Assembly (NCBI GenBank): GCA_964059195.1
Contig: CAXKWD010000011.1
Coordinates: 16,975,478-17,039,477 of the forward strand
Source: Ectobius pallidus
Taxonomy: Eukaryota > Arthropoda > Insecta > Blattodea > Ectobiidae
Direction: 5' to 3'
Length of the DNA stretch: 64,000 nucleotides
In this document: in pieces, positions 34,501 to 45,470 of the stretch
Numbering within the stretch: the first letter of the stretch is position 1
Layout: each line of letters starts with the position of its first letter
The notes under the pieces: generated by a model
Seen by the model: only the letters and a program-made list of their open reading frames with translations
What the model was told of the DNA's origin: nothing
The model's database searches: none
Position numbers and translations under genes: made by a program

Positions 34501-36631
34501 TGAATTAGAGACAATTTGAAGACTCCGGAAAGTCAATAAAGAATTAGGAACAAGAACTTGAGTCGCTGTAGGTATGTAATCCCAAGGTCCAATCAAATGT
34601 GAAACAAATTTTTAAAAATGAGAGTTAAAATAGTTGCAGAATTCATAACTTAACAAAGAATAAAGTTTTCTCAAATACTTTTATTATACTTTCAGCTGTC
34701 AATTGGTTAACTTGCTTGCATTTGGTTTAAAACTAAGAAGTTTTGAATGTCAAATCTAACAGTAAATATTCCTGTCATATCTAACAAATTCCTGTCAAAT
34801 AAATTAAAATATATTTTTGCCTGTCGTAGATTATCAGACTGCCTAGCCTTGTTTGAAAAATTAGATACCTGTACGATAACAACCTCTGTCTGGAGTGGAG
34901 TGTCAGTTTATTGCCGTACTATTTGCAGTGTCCTCTCACCATTCAGCTTTATCCATTTGATCTGCATAAATATAAATGTTCATGTGATTGATTTATCCCT
35001 TTGAATTACTAAATGGAACATAGGGCCTCTCATGGAGGTTTCAGTACCTAGGACTAATTTAGTTATGCATATTTTCCAAGAGAGGGCAGAGGGGCAGGTG
35101 TTAAACCCATTACCTCAACAAACATCGAGAGAAAACTAAGGTATTGCTTGTATGTGAAAGGAACGAGGAATTTCATCCAGAGCCACTAATTTAGGCCTGG
35201 AGTTCTTAAACATGCCATAAATCTACGATTCAGGCACTGGCTTCAAGTCCCTCCTGGATGAGTCCATGCCCAGCATTATTGCATCCCAAAAGATCCATTG
35301 ACCATGGCTTGCATGTAGCATGTAGGTATTTTGATGCCCTACACAAATCATTTCGGCACCCCACTAAATTATCACATCTATCATTTAATTTTTTACCATT
35401 TGATTAAATATGGAATTTCATGTTCTCTAATCTGGTATTGGTAGGTGGTTAAATAAAATTGATTTGAATTGACCAATTTGAGAAAGGCTTGTATTTATGA
35501 AGACGCTATAACATATGTAGATAGTAAGGGAATTTTAAAAATACAATTAATTTAAAAGGTTATAAATTTTTATATTAATGTTATAAAACAAGAAACTACA
35601 TCAAAGATACTCTTACTCTATAATATTTCTTTTTTTTTTAATTGTGTGTTGCTTTGGAAATTTCGTATTTTTTTTTTTTTTATCTAAATTATGCCTCCCC
35701 TAAATGTTTCTAAAAATTTCTCGCCTTAGGCGACTGCCTAGCTCGCTTATATGGATGAGCCAGCCCTGCTACGTCTACACTACCATGGCTGACAAATTCC
35801 CATGCATCGTGTACAAAAATGTAATGCTGTAATCATTTTAGTGTTGTTGAATATTGTTGTAATAAGTGTTATAGTGCATTGACCATCCATTACAGTTGTT
35901 GATGTGTTATACGATTCCTGACAAATGACATATTTCTCCTTTGTTACCATATAATATTATCTTTCAGATTATCCATTTTGTTTTAACTGTAGAAACATGA
36001 CTGATCTTCTGCACTGCTGTATTCAGAATGAAGAATAATAGTTTTGGGGAAAATGTTATAAGCGATATACGATTTGCTTTGTATTTTCTTGTAGCTCAGG
36101 ATGGCATGGTCACTTGCAGTGAGTGAAATCAGTTCTGCTTGACATGAATTCAGTAACTTTTAATGAAATTGTTAGGTGAATCAGATTACCATATTTTTCA
36201 GACCATAAGATGCACTTTTGTACTTGAAAACAGAATCTTGAAAGTTGAATGCATCTAATGGTCCGATGCAAACTAAAAAATTCAATAAAACAAATTTACG
36301 GTAAATAGGCGTATTGCCTATGATGTCATAATCAAAAACAAAGTATTGTATACAATAAGTTAGTTTGAAATTGTGGTCTAACAGCCTTGTTCTGTTACAT
36401 TTACCATATGCTGTATAGATTGTGAGAGAGTGTAAAATATTTTCAGTCTTTCATGAATTTTCGTTTAGCGTCACATTAAACTTTTTCCACTCAATTTCCA
36501 TGCTAAAATCAAGGTGCGTCTTATGATCCTGAGCGTCTTATAGTCCTAACAATACGGTATATTTTTATAAATATAACCTTACCATCCTATGCTGAGTTGC
36601 TCTCCTCTTCCAGTCAGCAAGTAGAATAATA
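28559..36631 (-). CDS. VhaPPA1: V-type proton ATPase 21 kDa proteolipid subunit c'' (VhaPPA1/ATP6V0B family), lacking the N-terminal exon
   Basis: Integral proteolipid of the V0 ring that carries protons across endomembranes. Six coding exons on the minus strand join in frame: 36631-36583, 33604-33521, 33427-33274, 31365-31239, 30041-29926 and 28573-28559. Together they give about 181 residues plus stop; the family is about 205-215, so only the first, mostly signal-anchor-like exon is missing. Landmarks in order: [49 protein letters not shown], the helix [20 protein letters not shown] with the proton-binding Glu, [14 protein letters not shown], and [19 protein letters not shown]. The loop after IVLSG and several helix residues (GSAAA where relatives usually have GSGAA, VDLFCG where relatives have VNLFCG) differ from the common form, which suggests a paralogue rather than the main ubiquitous copy. 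The family call is secure; the symbol is the Drosophila family name. Confidence 0.92.
28770..29027. mobile_element. 258-bp hAT MITE in the c'' gene
   Basis: Perfect 15-bp ends CAGTGCTTTAGTTGG and CCAACTAAAGCACTG, and a perfect 8-bp duplication tctaatag (28762-28769 and 29028-29035). The interior has GGTAC/CCGGTA-rich blocks. It lies in the last intron of the V-ATPase c'' gene. A partial relative beginning cagtgcttta with similar ccagtac/ccggta blocks is at about 32450. Confidence 0.85.
29926..30041 (-). CDS. VhaPPA1: V-ATPase c'' exon 6
   Basis: A 116-base exon between acceptor tttttcacttacag and donor TATATG/gtaagt. It reads [20 protein letters not shown] and then [19 protein letters not shown], the last membrane helix. 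If the donor were ignored the frame would stop three codons later (TAG at 29917-29919), but the strong gtaagt donor and the good downstream exon favour splicing. Confidence 0.92.
31239..31365 (-). CDS. VhaPPA1: V-ATPase c'' exon 5
   Basis: A 127-base exon between acceptor ttatcttgtag and donor TGTAG/gtaagt. It encodes the hydrophilic loop [14 protein letters not shown] and then [20 protein letters not shown] followed by CGLAVGSV. The GAGLxVG and LFCG motifs are family hallmarks. The loop is shorter and more acidic than I would expect for the common insect c'' subunit. Confidence 0.9.
31561..32030. mobile_element. 470-bp hAT MITE in the c'' gene
   Basis: Ends TAGGGGGCGGATTTCTATGA and its mirror GTCATAAAAATCTGCCCCCTA minus one base, with perfect 8-bp duplications atcattac (31553-31560 and 32031-32038). 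The interior is built from 'aatatgacctaaa'-like units. Located in the intron between c'' exons 4 and 5. Confidence 0.85.
33274..33427 (-). CDS. VhaPPA1: V-ATPase c'' exon 4, carries the proton-binding Glu
   Basis: A 154-base exon between acceptor ttactttcag and donor CTTGAT/gtaaga. It encodes [20 protein letters not shown], then [17 protein letters not shown], whose Glu is the conserved proton carrier, then [14 protein letters not shown]. The last five residues fall in the variable loop between helices. Confidence 0.95.
33521..33604 (-). CDS. VhaPPA1: V-ATPase c'' exon 3
   Basis: An 84-base exon between acceptor ttttctaag and donor CTTT/gtaagt. It completes Trp and encodes [20 protein letters not shown] followed by LSVAGAA, the first ring-forming helix of the c'' proteolipid. 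It ends with two bases of Leu, completed by the next exon to ALGIYTTG. Confidence 0.93.
33671..34100 (+). mobile_element. tRNA-derived SINE, family A, plus copy
   Basis: The head reads ggtggtctagaggtagcgtg (A box) and ggtcgcaggatgaaacct (B-box-like). It is followed by a body with 'gtgttgtagatttacagcac', 'aatttctcagccctttcacg' and 'cttagtttctggaggggg'. A minus copy with the same order lies at about 35022-35300. The right limit is approximate. It sits in the c'' gene intron just upstream of exon 3. Confidence 0.65.
34150..34440 (+). mobile_element. tRNA-derived SINE, family B, plus copy
   Basis: The head has 'tggtcttgtggttatcattg', an A-box-like start. The body contains 'gaactgagaagctacttgac', 'caatcctgccatctgccaag' and a 3' part 'gtagtaggccttgtccacca'. 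The same blocks recur at 26400-26735 (minus) and 59865-60155 (plus). Its ORFs on both strands are by-products. Confidence 0.65.
35022..35300 (-). mobile_element. tRNA-derived SINE, family A, minus copy
   Basis: Reverse-oriented relative of the SINE at 33671. It shares segments such as the 'gagagggcagaggggcaggt' region, 'taaggtattgcttg' and 'aatttaggcctggagttctt', and the head-proximal 'ggacttgaag' with spacing as in family A. It is more diverged than the plus copy. Confidence 0.55.
35630..35768 (-). mobile_element. hAT terminal fragment
   Basis: On the minus strand from 35768 the sequence CAGGGCTGGCTCATCC followed by 'gcgagctaggcagtcgcct' is typical of one end of CAGGG-type hAT elements. The other end was not found, so this looks truncated; a possible remnant is near 35330-35370 (gccctacacaaatcatttcg). 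Confidence 0.35.
36187..36559. mobile_element. MITE with TIR TACCRTATT next to a splice donor
   Basis: Left end 'taccatatttttcagaccat' followed by 'aagatgcac'; right end, read on the minus strand, 'taccgtattgttaggactat' followed by 'aagacgctc' and 'cttatgatc'-like repeats. The motif pair CCGTATT and ATAAGACGCAC is widespread in animal MITEs. It lies in the intron immediately after c'' exon 2 (minus strand), 23 bp from the donor. Confidence 0.6.
36583..36631 (-). CDS. VhaPPA1: V-ATPase c'' exon 2 (first found)
   Basis: A 49-base exon. The acceptor gattcaattttcag precedes it and the donor is GATG/gtaagg. In the only frame that splices to the next exon it reads [15 protein letters not shown] plus the first two bases of a Trp codon. 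This is the segment just before FLTETSP in all c'' subunits. It starts with two bases of a split codon, so an upstream coding exon must end in phase 1. A pogo-like MITE ends only 23 bp beyond its donor. Confidence 0.85.
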
Positions 36632-37002
36632 CTGAAAATTGAATCATTTACATATTTTAGTGCCTGATTGTTGATACAACATTTTGATATCTTTTCTAAT
36701 AATCTAGAGCAAAGTTTGTGATATTTTTAAATTCAAGAAACATCAGAATAGGCAAAACCTCCAGCAAAAGGGGTTTATCTAACCTTTTGGAATTTAGTCT
36801 ATTCTGATCTATGATTGCTATTTAGGAAAGCAAAAGAAATGTACATCTCAGATATTTACTATTAGTGATTGCAGAGTGCATAGTATTTGAAGGTATTATG
36901 GTGCTGTAGGAAACAGTTTGCAGGTTTTTACACTATAACTGTAGTCATGTAAGTAATATAATTATTACATGACGAATGACACTTTGTCAAGCGTCAGGGC
37001 AT

Positions 37003-37140
37003 TAATTTGATTTGATTTGATTTGATCTTATTCAGTCCATCGGAACATATTACATGTTATGGGACATGTCAATATACAAAAATAAATAATACTATATACT
37101 ATATACTAAAATAAATGAAATAAAAACATTATTTTTACTG
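37003..37140 (-). mobile_element. LINE 3' tail with ATCAA/GATTT simple repeat
   Basis: On the minus strand, 'ttccgatggactgaataag' is followed by a run of ATCAA units ending near 37003. LINEs with simple-repeat tails instead of poly(A) end this way. No coding part remains. Confidence 0.45.
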
Positions 37141-38588
37141 CTACTACTACTACTGCTTCTGCAATGCACTATGTCCTTGATTCATAGTGGCAAACTTTTT
37201 GATTGAAGTATAAACAAAAAAGAGAAATATTACAGTAGGGCTAAACCTGTATTATTTACAAAGATATATAACAGACCAATTAAATTACGGTACTAGTACC
37301 AATGTAAAGTTTTAATATGAAGATATTAAAAATCATAATTCACACTAAGCAACTCCATTAAATTACGACGTTAAATTCTTTTCACAACAGTGCCTAAATG
37401 TGTTATATATTTTGCTAAATAACTTTATCTAATGCTTCAACTAAGAGGTCATATTGCATGGTATAGGTCGTATAACTACTAATGTGCATCTGTTTCTATT
37501 GTTGTTGTGTCATGGCTTGTCTGTTTTGACTGATATTGAATTTTAATGAAAATGATATTAGGTGAAATAGCAATGATGAGTCATGGCAGTAAATACCCAA
37601 TCCGACATATACTTTTGCAATTGAAAACCCAAGTCAGTTTGACCTGTGTGGAGTATGAACGCAGGACCTCCCAAATGCGAGTCCATGATGTTACCATCTC
37701 AGCCTCCTCACTCGGTATTTTAAGACTTTTTTAGTATTATGTAATAAATAGTAATTGCTAGAATATTAATGTTGACATGTCACTTATTTTAATAATTGTT
37801 CGTGGATTATATTTTCTGGTTTATTATGGTTTAGCAAATATTAGTTGTAATAATATTAAATAATAATTGTAATAATACGTATTTATTTTTATAACAGATC
37901 TCATTTGTAGGAGTAACTTAATGTAAGGAAACTATTGGTGCATATTATATGCGAAACATATTCACATATTCGTATATTCGTTTCCTCCAAAAGCCATTGT
38001 ATGTACTGTCTAGAGATAGCCATTTTACTCGGGTTGTGACTAGTGACAAGAACAACAGAAATGTTCATGAACCGCAAACCGTACTACATGTCACCCGTCG
38101 CTCTGCCTCCTGTCAACCTAACACTTGTCTCACCCGTCGCTTTGTGTGTTGAACTTGTGTTTTGTGATAGTGTTTGTGGTTAGTCTTTTCTGGCATTTAG
38201 GGTCGTCTTATACAATATTGATTTATATTTATTTGTGCTATACTGATTTTTATCAATAATAATTTATGAGATTATATAACAACTTTCACAGAGTTGAGAA
38301 ATAAGAAAGAAGGTAAAGCTTAATATTCCCAATGCAAACTTACTTCAAGTCCAATTATGTGTTTCATCAAGGGAATTAACCTTTTAAACAAACTATCTTT
38401 GCCAATTTGATCTGCTCCAAACTCAAAATTTAAATAAGTTATGCCGTACATAGGCCTAGTGGTTAGGTACACGACCATTTTATAGTGCCAATGAATTTAT
38501 GGCTTGTGAAACTAATTTTACTTTGTACTTATTTTTTAATTTCATTTTAACTATGTCCTATGTACTTTTATTGTACTTACCTCTGACA

Positions 38589-38589
<1 letters not shown>

Positions 38590-38652
<63 letters not shown>

Positions 38653-38660
38653 GTTGTTGT
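38590..38660 (+). repeat. ATT microsatellite
   Basis: More than 20 consecutive ATT triplets, followed by a short GTT run. Similar but shorter ATT runs are at 44199-44222 and 52455-52492. Confidence 0.95.
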
Positions 38661-39489
38661 TATTGTTAGTATATGTTTCTGTAATTTAAAAAGTCTTGAA
38701 AATTAAGGCCTACTATATGTGGATGCACATGAAGGTTATTCCAAAGTTTGCTAATAGGCCTATATAAAAATCTTTTATTAAAATAATCATGTCAAAAATA
38801 TATTCATTAAAGTTTTGCTTAGTATACCGTTTATCAAGTAGAATTTCTAAACAAAACATAAAACCAACTTACTTATTATAGTGATCACAATTGACCATGA
38901 GCCAACATACAGTTTAGCTAGAGTCGTCCTCATTGTGAGGTTACCTGTCTGAGAAGTAGAACTCAAGTGATTGCTTAATAGCTCCCCGAGTATGATTAGA
39001 TAAAGATTATCTAATCAACTGTATGCAAAATAACGCCTAAAGTCAGTGTGTAACTGTACGAGATATCTGATAAGAATAGAGTAATGAAGAAGTAATCTTT
39101 ATTTAATGAAAAATAAAATCTATGCAAGTACAATAATAAATGTCAGACTTTTTACTTTCTCTACCCGTACCACAGGTAGAGAATGTTTTGTATGAGACTC
39201 TGAATTTTGATATTGAGTTTCCAGGATTAATACATATTTTGAGGTCCTTTAAGGAAAACATATTACAAAGGATGGAGCATAAGTCATAGCAAGTTTTTTT
39301 TTAGAAAATGTGTGACCATTTTGAAATTTTGAAATATACTATTAAAAGGGCTATCATACAGATCAAGGGTACTAGATTTGAGATAGGGTAGGGGAAGGAG
39401 GGAAGACACTCATAAAAGCCATACATGGACAGCATTATGCCATTCTAATTTATTGCGGTAAGTGTAAGCATGAAAGTAGGCCTACATAT

Positions 39490-39765
39490 GATCCCTATAC
39501 AGGCCCAGTGGGCTCCAGGAGGTTGAGGCTCCCAGATGTTGGACATTCGACACATGAAGGTTGTAAGGTTGTCAGCCGTATGCACCGGCCACCTTTACCC
39601 CATGATTGCTCCTGGTACTCATTTCTGTTAGAGGCTGAGTCGACCCCAGGGCCATAGCGCCAACAGAGGGATTAGGCCAATTGAAAAATCTCATCGGGAA
39701 TCGAACCCACGACCTTCCGGTTTGTAGCGCAGTGCCTCAACCACTACGCTACGGCGTACCCCAGG
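39490..39765 (-). mobile_element. tRNA-derived SINE, family C
   Basis: On the minus strand, from 39763, 'gtagcgtagtggttgaggca' (A box) and 'ggtcgtgggttcgattcccg' (B box) begin the element. The body includes 'ggcctaatccctctgttggc', 'gggtcgactcagcc' and 'aggtggccggtgcatacgg'. It differs in sequence from families A and B. Confidence 0.65.
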
Positions 39766-39865
39766 CCTACATATACCCACTCTATAAACCCTCTAAGTTT
39801 AGTATGGAAAGGCATTAACTGATTCTCCAAAGCTTCCAACATCTCCTTGTGGCATTCTCTGGCAT

Positions 39866-39890
39866 TTCTTTCTTTCTTTCTTTCTTTCTT
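39866..39890 (+). repeat. TTTC microsatellite
   Basis: About six perfect TTTC units. The lysine/glutamate-rich minus frame through it is a by-product. Confidence 0.9.
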
Positions 39891-41199
39891 TGAAAACAAT
39901 TATTTTCACATAAGAATGCCGTTCATATCTTGTCACATCCATTCTGCATGGCTGCTGACTCAACTGAATTACCATCACCTTTGTGTATATAATTATATAT
40001 ATCACACTGCCATCTGATGACGTGTCCACATACTACAGATGCCATGTTCTCCAGTGACATACAACATTTCACGGTACCATGGCCTCAATTTGAGAAAAAA
40101 AATAGTTATCATGATTTAGGCTGATTCCCTTGTATTTCTAGAAACATGTTTGTGCATTTGTCTGTAGCTGATCCTGTGTCTATGTTTGACCATATGTCTG
40201 TCTAGAACATGATAAACAAAAACTAAAATTTATGTCGAAACTAGATTTTATATTTGAAGGCATCTGCTGTGATGTAGCATGAAGCATGTCAATGACTTAT
40301 TTTTATTATTAGTACTAGTTAATATGAATGTTTTGTTTTTTGTAATTTTTTCAAAAGTGCCTCTAAAGATCTTTAGTTGAATAGTTGCTTGTATAAAGGC
40401 TCGATATCTTTAAGGACTTTAATCACTTTCTTGATCAATTACCGTACATTCTGTTGGTCTGTTTATGACACATTAGTCCCTGACAGGCAATATCACCCTT
40501 CACCAGTTTCAGGTAGGCTACATTAAGAATTGATAAGTGTTCATAACAACAGGTAAACTAATCCCTTGCCCTACCCAATACCCTTTTAGCCTACGATGTT
40601 TAGTATTTAATTATACAGGAAAACTTGCTTTCGAGGAAGGAATTACATCCTAGATTTTTTAGCGTTGATATCAGGATCATTTCACTTCTCAAGGTTACAT
40701 ACCAAGCAAAAAATGCTGACCCCCGCCCACCCAAAAAATCCTGGCTCACCCTTTTATACAAAATTGATGAAAAAAGATTAGAGAATAAAATTAAAGAAAA
40801 AACTGAAAATAAACTTTATTAAAGTAATTTCTTGTTACCAAAACTTGTTTGATCCTTGAACTTTTCGAAAGTTACCCCACTATAGAGCTATATGATATTT
40901 CAGAATGAGAAATATTGGTGCAGTTGTGTAGTTTGAGCAATTCTCATTTTAAAATTTTAAGAGGGGAATAATTGCTGGAAAAGAAATTGAATCCAAATAA
41001 TCCCAGATATCAGAGATCTTTAAAAATATATTTTTAATTGCTTATCTAACCATATTACAGTGCATAATATTTAATATAGAGACATATTTAATTTCCTTTA
41101 CAAACACCCATGGCCCACCATTACATTCATCTGGTCCACCTACAGAAAAAATACTGGTGCCGCCACTAGCCAAGTGGTCTTTTCATCAGCGTACTGAGC

Positions 41200-41420
41200 T
41201 GAAAATCCTTTATAACGTTGGATAAAATTGAAAACTTGCCAATACAGTCTATAGTAAAAATGGATCCAGGGTTAGACAAAAATTGTCCTCAGCTGGAAAT
41301 TGAACCTTGAATCTCTGGTTTCTATGCAGGCGTTTATCCAATGAGTGAAACCAGGATTTTTCCCAGTCCTTTCAGAACTTCCCGTAATCCTAATTTTGTG
41401 TGAATAGAATACACCTTATA
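41200..41420 (-). mobile_element. tRNA-headed SINE-like fragment
   Basis: On the minus strand, 'actcattggataaacgcctg' and 'caaggttcaatttccagctg' are A- and B-box-like blocks, followed by a short body with 'tggatccattttta' reversed. Degraded; limits approximate. Confidence 0.4.
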
Positions 41421-41507
41421 TCCTGGGGACTGCGAGCAATCTAAAAGAACACCTTGAAGTGGGTTGCTAGCCCGTTTCCAAAGTGGGTATTTGTTCGGGG
41501 TTTCCTC

Positions 41508-41780
41508 CCTAGGCTGATTGCCTTCACCCAGCTGCGGAGCTCAGCCTGCCCCGTTTGATTTCGGAGTTTTCTCTCCTAGATGATTGTCTTCCTAGACTTA
41601 CGAACTTCATCTGTCCGGGTTTGATTTTGGGATTTTCCTTTCCCTAGACAAGCTGCTTTCCTCAGCTATAGAGCCTTGTCCACCCTCCTAATATATTTTG
41701 GGTGTTAGGAACCCTAGACTAGTAGTCTTCGCTCCGACTTCGAGCCCCGTCTGCCCGTTGTGGATTGCTTTTCGCTTCCT
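41508..41780 (+). repeat. Diverged minisatellite, about 4 units of 67-70 bp
   Basis: Units starting cctag at 41508, 41575, 41643 and 41713 share the order cctagrct, ttgycttc, agct(g)cggagc-like and 'gtttgatttyggga'. The block is less AT-rich than its surroundings. It directly precedes a LINE-like coding fragment and may be part of that element. Confidence 0.6.
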
Positions 41781-41819
41781 CTCACCTCTTACTAGCCTGT
41801 AGCTTTCGCTCACAAAATA

Positions 41820-42075
41820 CAGAAATTAGGGGAAAATGCCAAATTCAGGACATAACTAAATTTACCAATGACAGAAGAAAATTTTGGAAAGAACATGATA
41901 GAATGGAAAACAATCGCCTTCCAAAAAAGGCTCAAGAAAGCAGACTAGACGGAAAAAGATTAAGAGGAAGACCTGCTACGAGATGGAAAGACAGTACACA
42001 TGACTCATCTGAGGAATAAAGGGGAAATAAACAGGATGCCATCCTACATCATAAGAAGAAGAAGAATACACCTTA
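41820..42075 (+). mobile_element. LINE 3'-end fragment
   Basis: The plus frame reads KFWKEHDRMENNRLPKKAQE and then GKRLRGRPATRWKDS. The pattern W..H..RM...RLPK...G.R.RGRP..RW.D is the usual C-terminus of reverse-transcriptase ORFs in several LINE clades. It is followed by 'atcctacatcataagaagaa', where an AAG tandem repeat ends the element. Confidence 0.65.
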
Positions 42076-45061
42076 ATAAGGAACTAAATAATATTTATTT
42101 TTCAAAACATTTACTTTGACAGCTGAAAAGCATTTACATACTTATGTACATTACTTTTCCCTTCATTTTCTTATGATACAAGACGATTATGATAACAAAT
42201 ATTTCAATGGATATAATAAATCATCATCAGATGCAGACTTGCAGAAGTACCTCAATATTCCTGACATATAAGCTAAATTCATGTTCAGTAGTACAATTTA
42301 AACAAAGAATTCTAACCTCTTTCTATGTGAAAATGTTAACTATAAATACATGAATGAAAATGGATTAATACTACTGTTATTATTTATTTCACATAAATAT
42401 TTTAAAAATCTAATAGAAGAAAATGTGCAACACATTAGAGGTAGTTCATGTCTTCATTATAATAACTGAGCATGGATAAGAGAGCAACATCATTCAGATA
42501 TATCGTCGTCGTTCCGGCAGAAGTCACTAAGCCCAAAATCTTGGTTTTAAGATACAGCTGTTTTAAAGTCATAATAAACCATTGCATGTATGGACTTGGT
42601 GAAAATAGAAATATTATTTACTTGAAAATGGGTCGTGATATTAATTCGTGGGTTCTGCCTGCCTATAAAGCGCCCTCTCATGAATGTAGCAGTATACATA
42701 ACTCAAAATGGCCATTTTTGGAGTTAGTGACGTCTGCCACAATGAGGATATTCAATGAATTCTGTCTAATTTTTATTACAAAGCTGCCAACAGCTGTAGA
42801 AAAAGCTTCCATTTTCCATGGAATTGTAGATATTATTACTTACAAAATAAGCATACTTAGCAGTCACAGATTATGTAGCAACTCCAGAACCAAAAAACAC
42901 ATGGATTTAATACTGTAACCTTCAAGGCAGCAGTGAGTCAACTCTATGTTTACACCATATTAAGTAATACTCACTCTGCTTCAGGCAATGCTATGTGCTT
43001 TACGTTCTAGCATAGGGTATGCTGTCCATTCAGGTGTCTGTCCTCTCATGTAAAGCAGAATTTGATTACTAATACAGAACTTTCGTTGTGGATAAAGCAG
43101 ATTCCTTATCTTCAGAAAATTTAATCATTAATATTGCCCTTCGATCTAAGTCTAGGTTTCTCTACAGGATTTCCCCATTAATATCTAGTACTCTGCTGTT
43201 TCTAATTCGAGCTACGATCCATACTAGTTCGCTTATTGATTTCAGTAATTTGCACAGTATGTAATGAGAGGGATATAAAAATTGTAGTTTGTTAAGAAGT
43301 TTTCTTCATTGCTGTATGAATTCATCCCACTAGGGTTAAAGTATTTTTTTCAGTACTTTATTCTCACATCTATGAATCTACTGTATAAAATGTTAAATCA
43401 GAAATTTGCAGCCATAGAAGACAGCCGTATTTAACAGGCATGTTGACACAGAGAAAGCATTGGTGGGCTTAATAACTGAAAACTGAAATTAACATAGTTA
43501 GATTTATATGGTAATTTACATATAGGTCAGTTTGTTGGTTCTTTCAGAATCAATTGAATTAAACTTCATTTCTTCTATGGAAATAATATGTAATATTTAA
43601 ATAAATGCTGTAAATGATAACTTCAATTGTGTGGGGCACAGCTCACATACAAATTTTCTAGGGGGCTCAAGGGACCTAAGCCCCAGGTTCTGGTGCCACT
43701 GACTAAGAATATGATTGTTCTGTATACCGGTACTTAGTTTTAAATTCCTAGTAAACAGATGAAATGACAGGAGTTATTTACAGAGTAATATCACGCAGTT
43801 CTTGAATTTTGTCTGTTCTTAATTTCTATGTTTAGCTCATTTATAATTGTTTAAGTGGATGTACAGTTCCCTAAAAATCATGCAAATATAATTTCATTAC
43901 TTACTGAAGTGTGTTGCTTTCTTATCTGGTAGGTTAAACTACGATTTATGCTACAGGCTACATGTGCTAAATTCTACTCAAGGGAAGATTCTTTAATTTA
44001 TAATATCGAATAAATATTTTGACTAACCTAGAAGTTGTGAAGCAAGGACAAGTATTTATTTGCCTCATCAGTCGAAAACCAAGCCAAAATCTGTATATGG
44101 ATAGTATTTAACCAGATGTGTAGCCAGAAAATATTGTCTTAGTAACAATTTTGACAATGTCAGAAAACTTGTATTTTCAAGTTCTATTGGCAATAAAATA
44201 TTATTATTATTATTATTATTAATTCATTGACCTCTGGTTTATAGAAAAAATGTCTAGATAGCCTTGGAGAATGGTAAATGTAGATTTTTAGAGTAGGGGC
44301 CAGTACTATGATTGTTAGATAAACATCTAGTAGGCCTACTGTTCTTGCAGTTTCCCAATCTGGAAAATAAATATTTTCTCTTGTAGTATCATCAGATATT
44401 AGGTAACTTACGGGAAGACAGTAGCAGCACTTTCTAATGTTTGGAATGATCTACTAAAAATTGTTTTCCTTGAAGTTGATTTCTTTGATCTGGCTTATAG
44501 TCTGGGCACTATTTCACTGGATGTCACTGGTGTTTGGAAGCTCGCATGGCTATGCCATTTTTTCTTACTAAGCTTTTTTTTACTAATAAGGGTGTTACTG
44601 CTACTTGATTCACCAGATAGCCAAACTAGATGATATACAGATTGTGTTAAAGAATATTTTCCAATTTAATTTCCAAGTAAATGTGCTATCTTTCAGCTAA
44701 ATCTAAACCACAAATTTATCTTGCAGTCATAGTACAGATCCCAACTAAAATATTTAATACCGTGTATCTGCCAGTTTGTTAACTGGGAAATTCATTACAT
44801 ACAGAACATACATTGCAGTTAATTTTGAACTGATAACGAGTCAGTGTGACATATATAATTTTTATTATCTCTTACAGACTTTAGAATACTGTATTGGGCT
44901 TGAAGACTTCTAGAGTGACTTACTTCACTGTCACAGCTAGATTAGTACTATGAAATTAAATTTAAATATTGAAAAACTTTTCTATTTAATGCATAAAATA
45001 TTAAACAAATATCAGCATTTTTGCACAAAACATTTCTGTTGCTATTACATCAGAACAATTA

Positions 45062-45140
45062 GAAAATAAATTCTTGACACTAGGACTCAAACCCGTGACC
45101 TTCAGTCCACTGTGCTTGATGCTCTACCAACCAGAGCTCA
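45062..45140 (-). mobile_element. tRNA-like sequence (SINE head or pseudo-tRNA)
   Basis: On the minus strand, 'gagctctggttggtagagc' forms an A box and D arm, and 'cacgggtttgagtccta' the B box and T arm, about 40 bases apart as in a tRNA. A weaker plus-strand relative (aactcagttggtagaacatc) lies at 45311-45365. Acceptor-stem pairing is poor, so I do not call a functional tRNA. Confidence 0.45.
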
Positions 45141-45470
45141 TGACATGATAGCAGATTAGAATCTCTCTCTCAAGAATGCCCTTAGTAGTGATCCTCACTG
45201 GAAGAATTTTTATTTTTTATTACAAAACATCCTACTTTGTGACAGGGTATTCATTGTATATTGAAGAGATTCAGAAAGAAGTTCCATCTGCCACCATTTG
45301 GTGAACTCGGGTTAACTCAGTTGGTAGAACATCTGCATGATAATCTAAAAGCCTGAGTCTTGTCGTGAGCAGAATTTTTCTTCTAAAGCATTTTCATGTC
45401 ATTTGAACAGACATTTATGCGATGTTAATAGGTCTTTATCTTAAATTATACTGTTCCGTATACATGGGAG

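Noticed and set aside
39799..40029. Minus-strand ORF with KERKKERKK
   Set aside because: Generated by the TTTC microsatellite.
40690..41180. Possible hAT element between 'gctgacccccgcccaccc' and 'ggtgccgccactag'
   Set aside because: The ends are not clearly inverted repeats and only a 5-bp chance-level flank match was seen.
42472..42918. 148-codon open frame, the longest single ORF after 1227-1679
   Set aside because: No recognisable motif, no splice context, composition as in the surroundings; a frame of this length is not surprising in 64 kb read in six frames.
44400..44450. Candidate first coding exon of the c'' gene (minus strand, KVLLLSS before a donor in phase 1)
   Set aside because: A stop codon lies just upstream in frame and there is no ATG.
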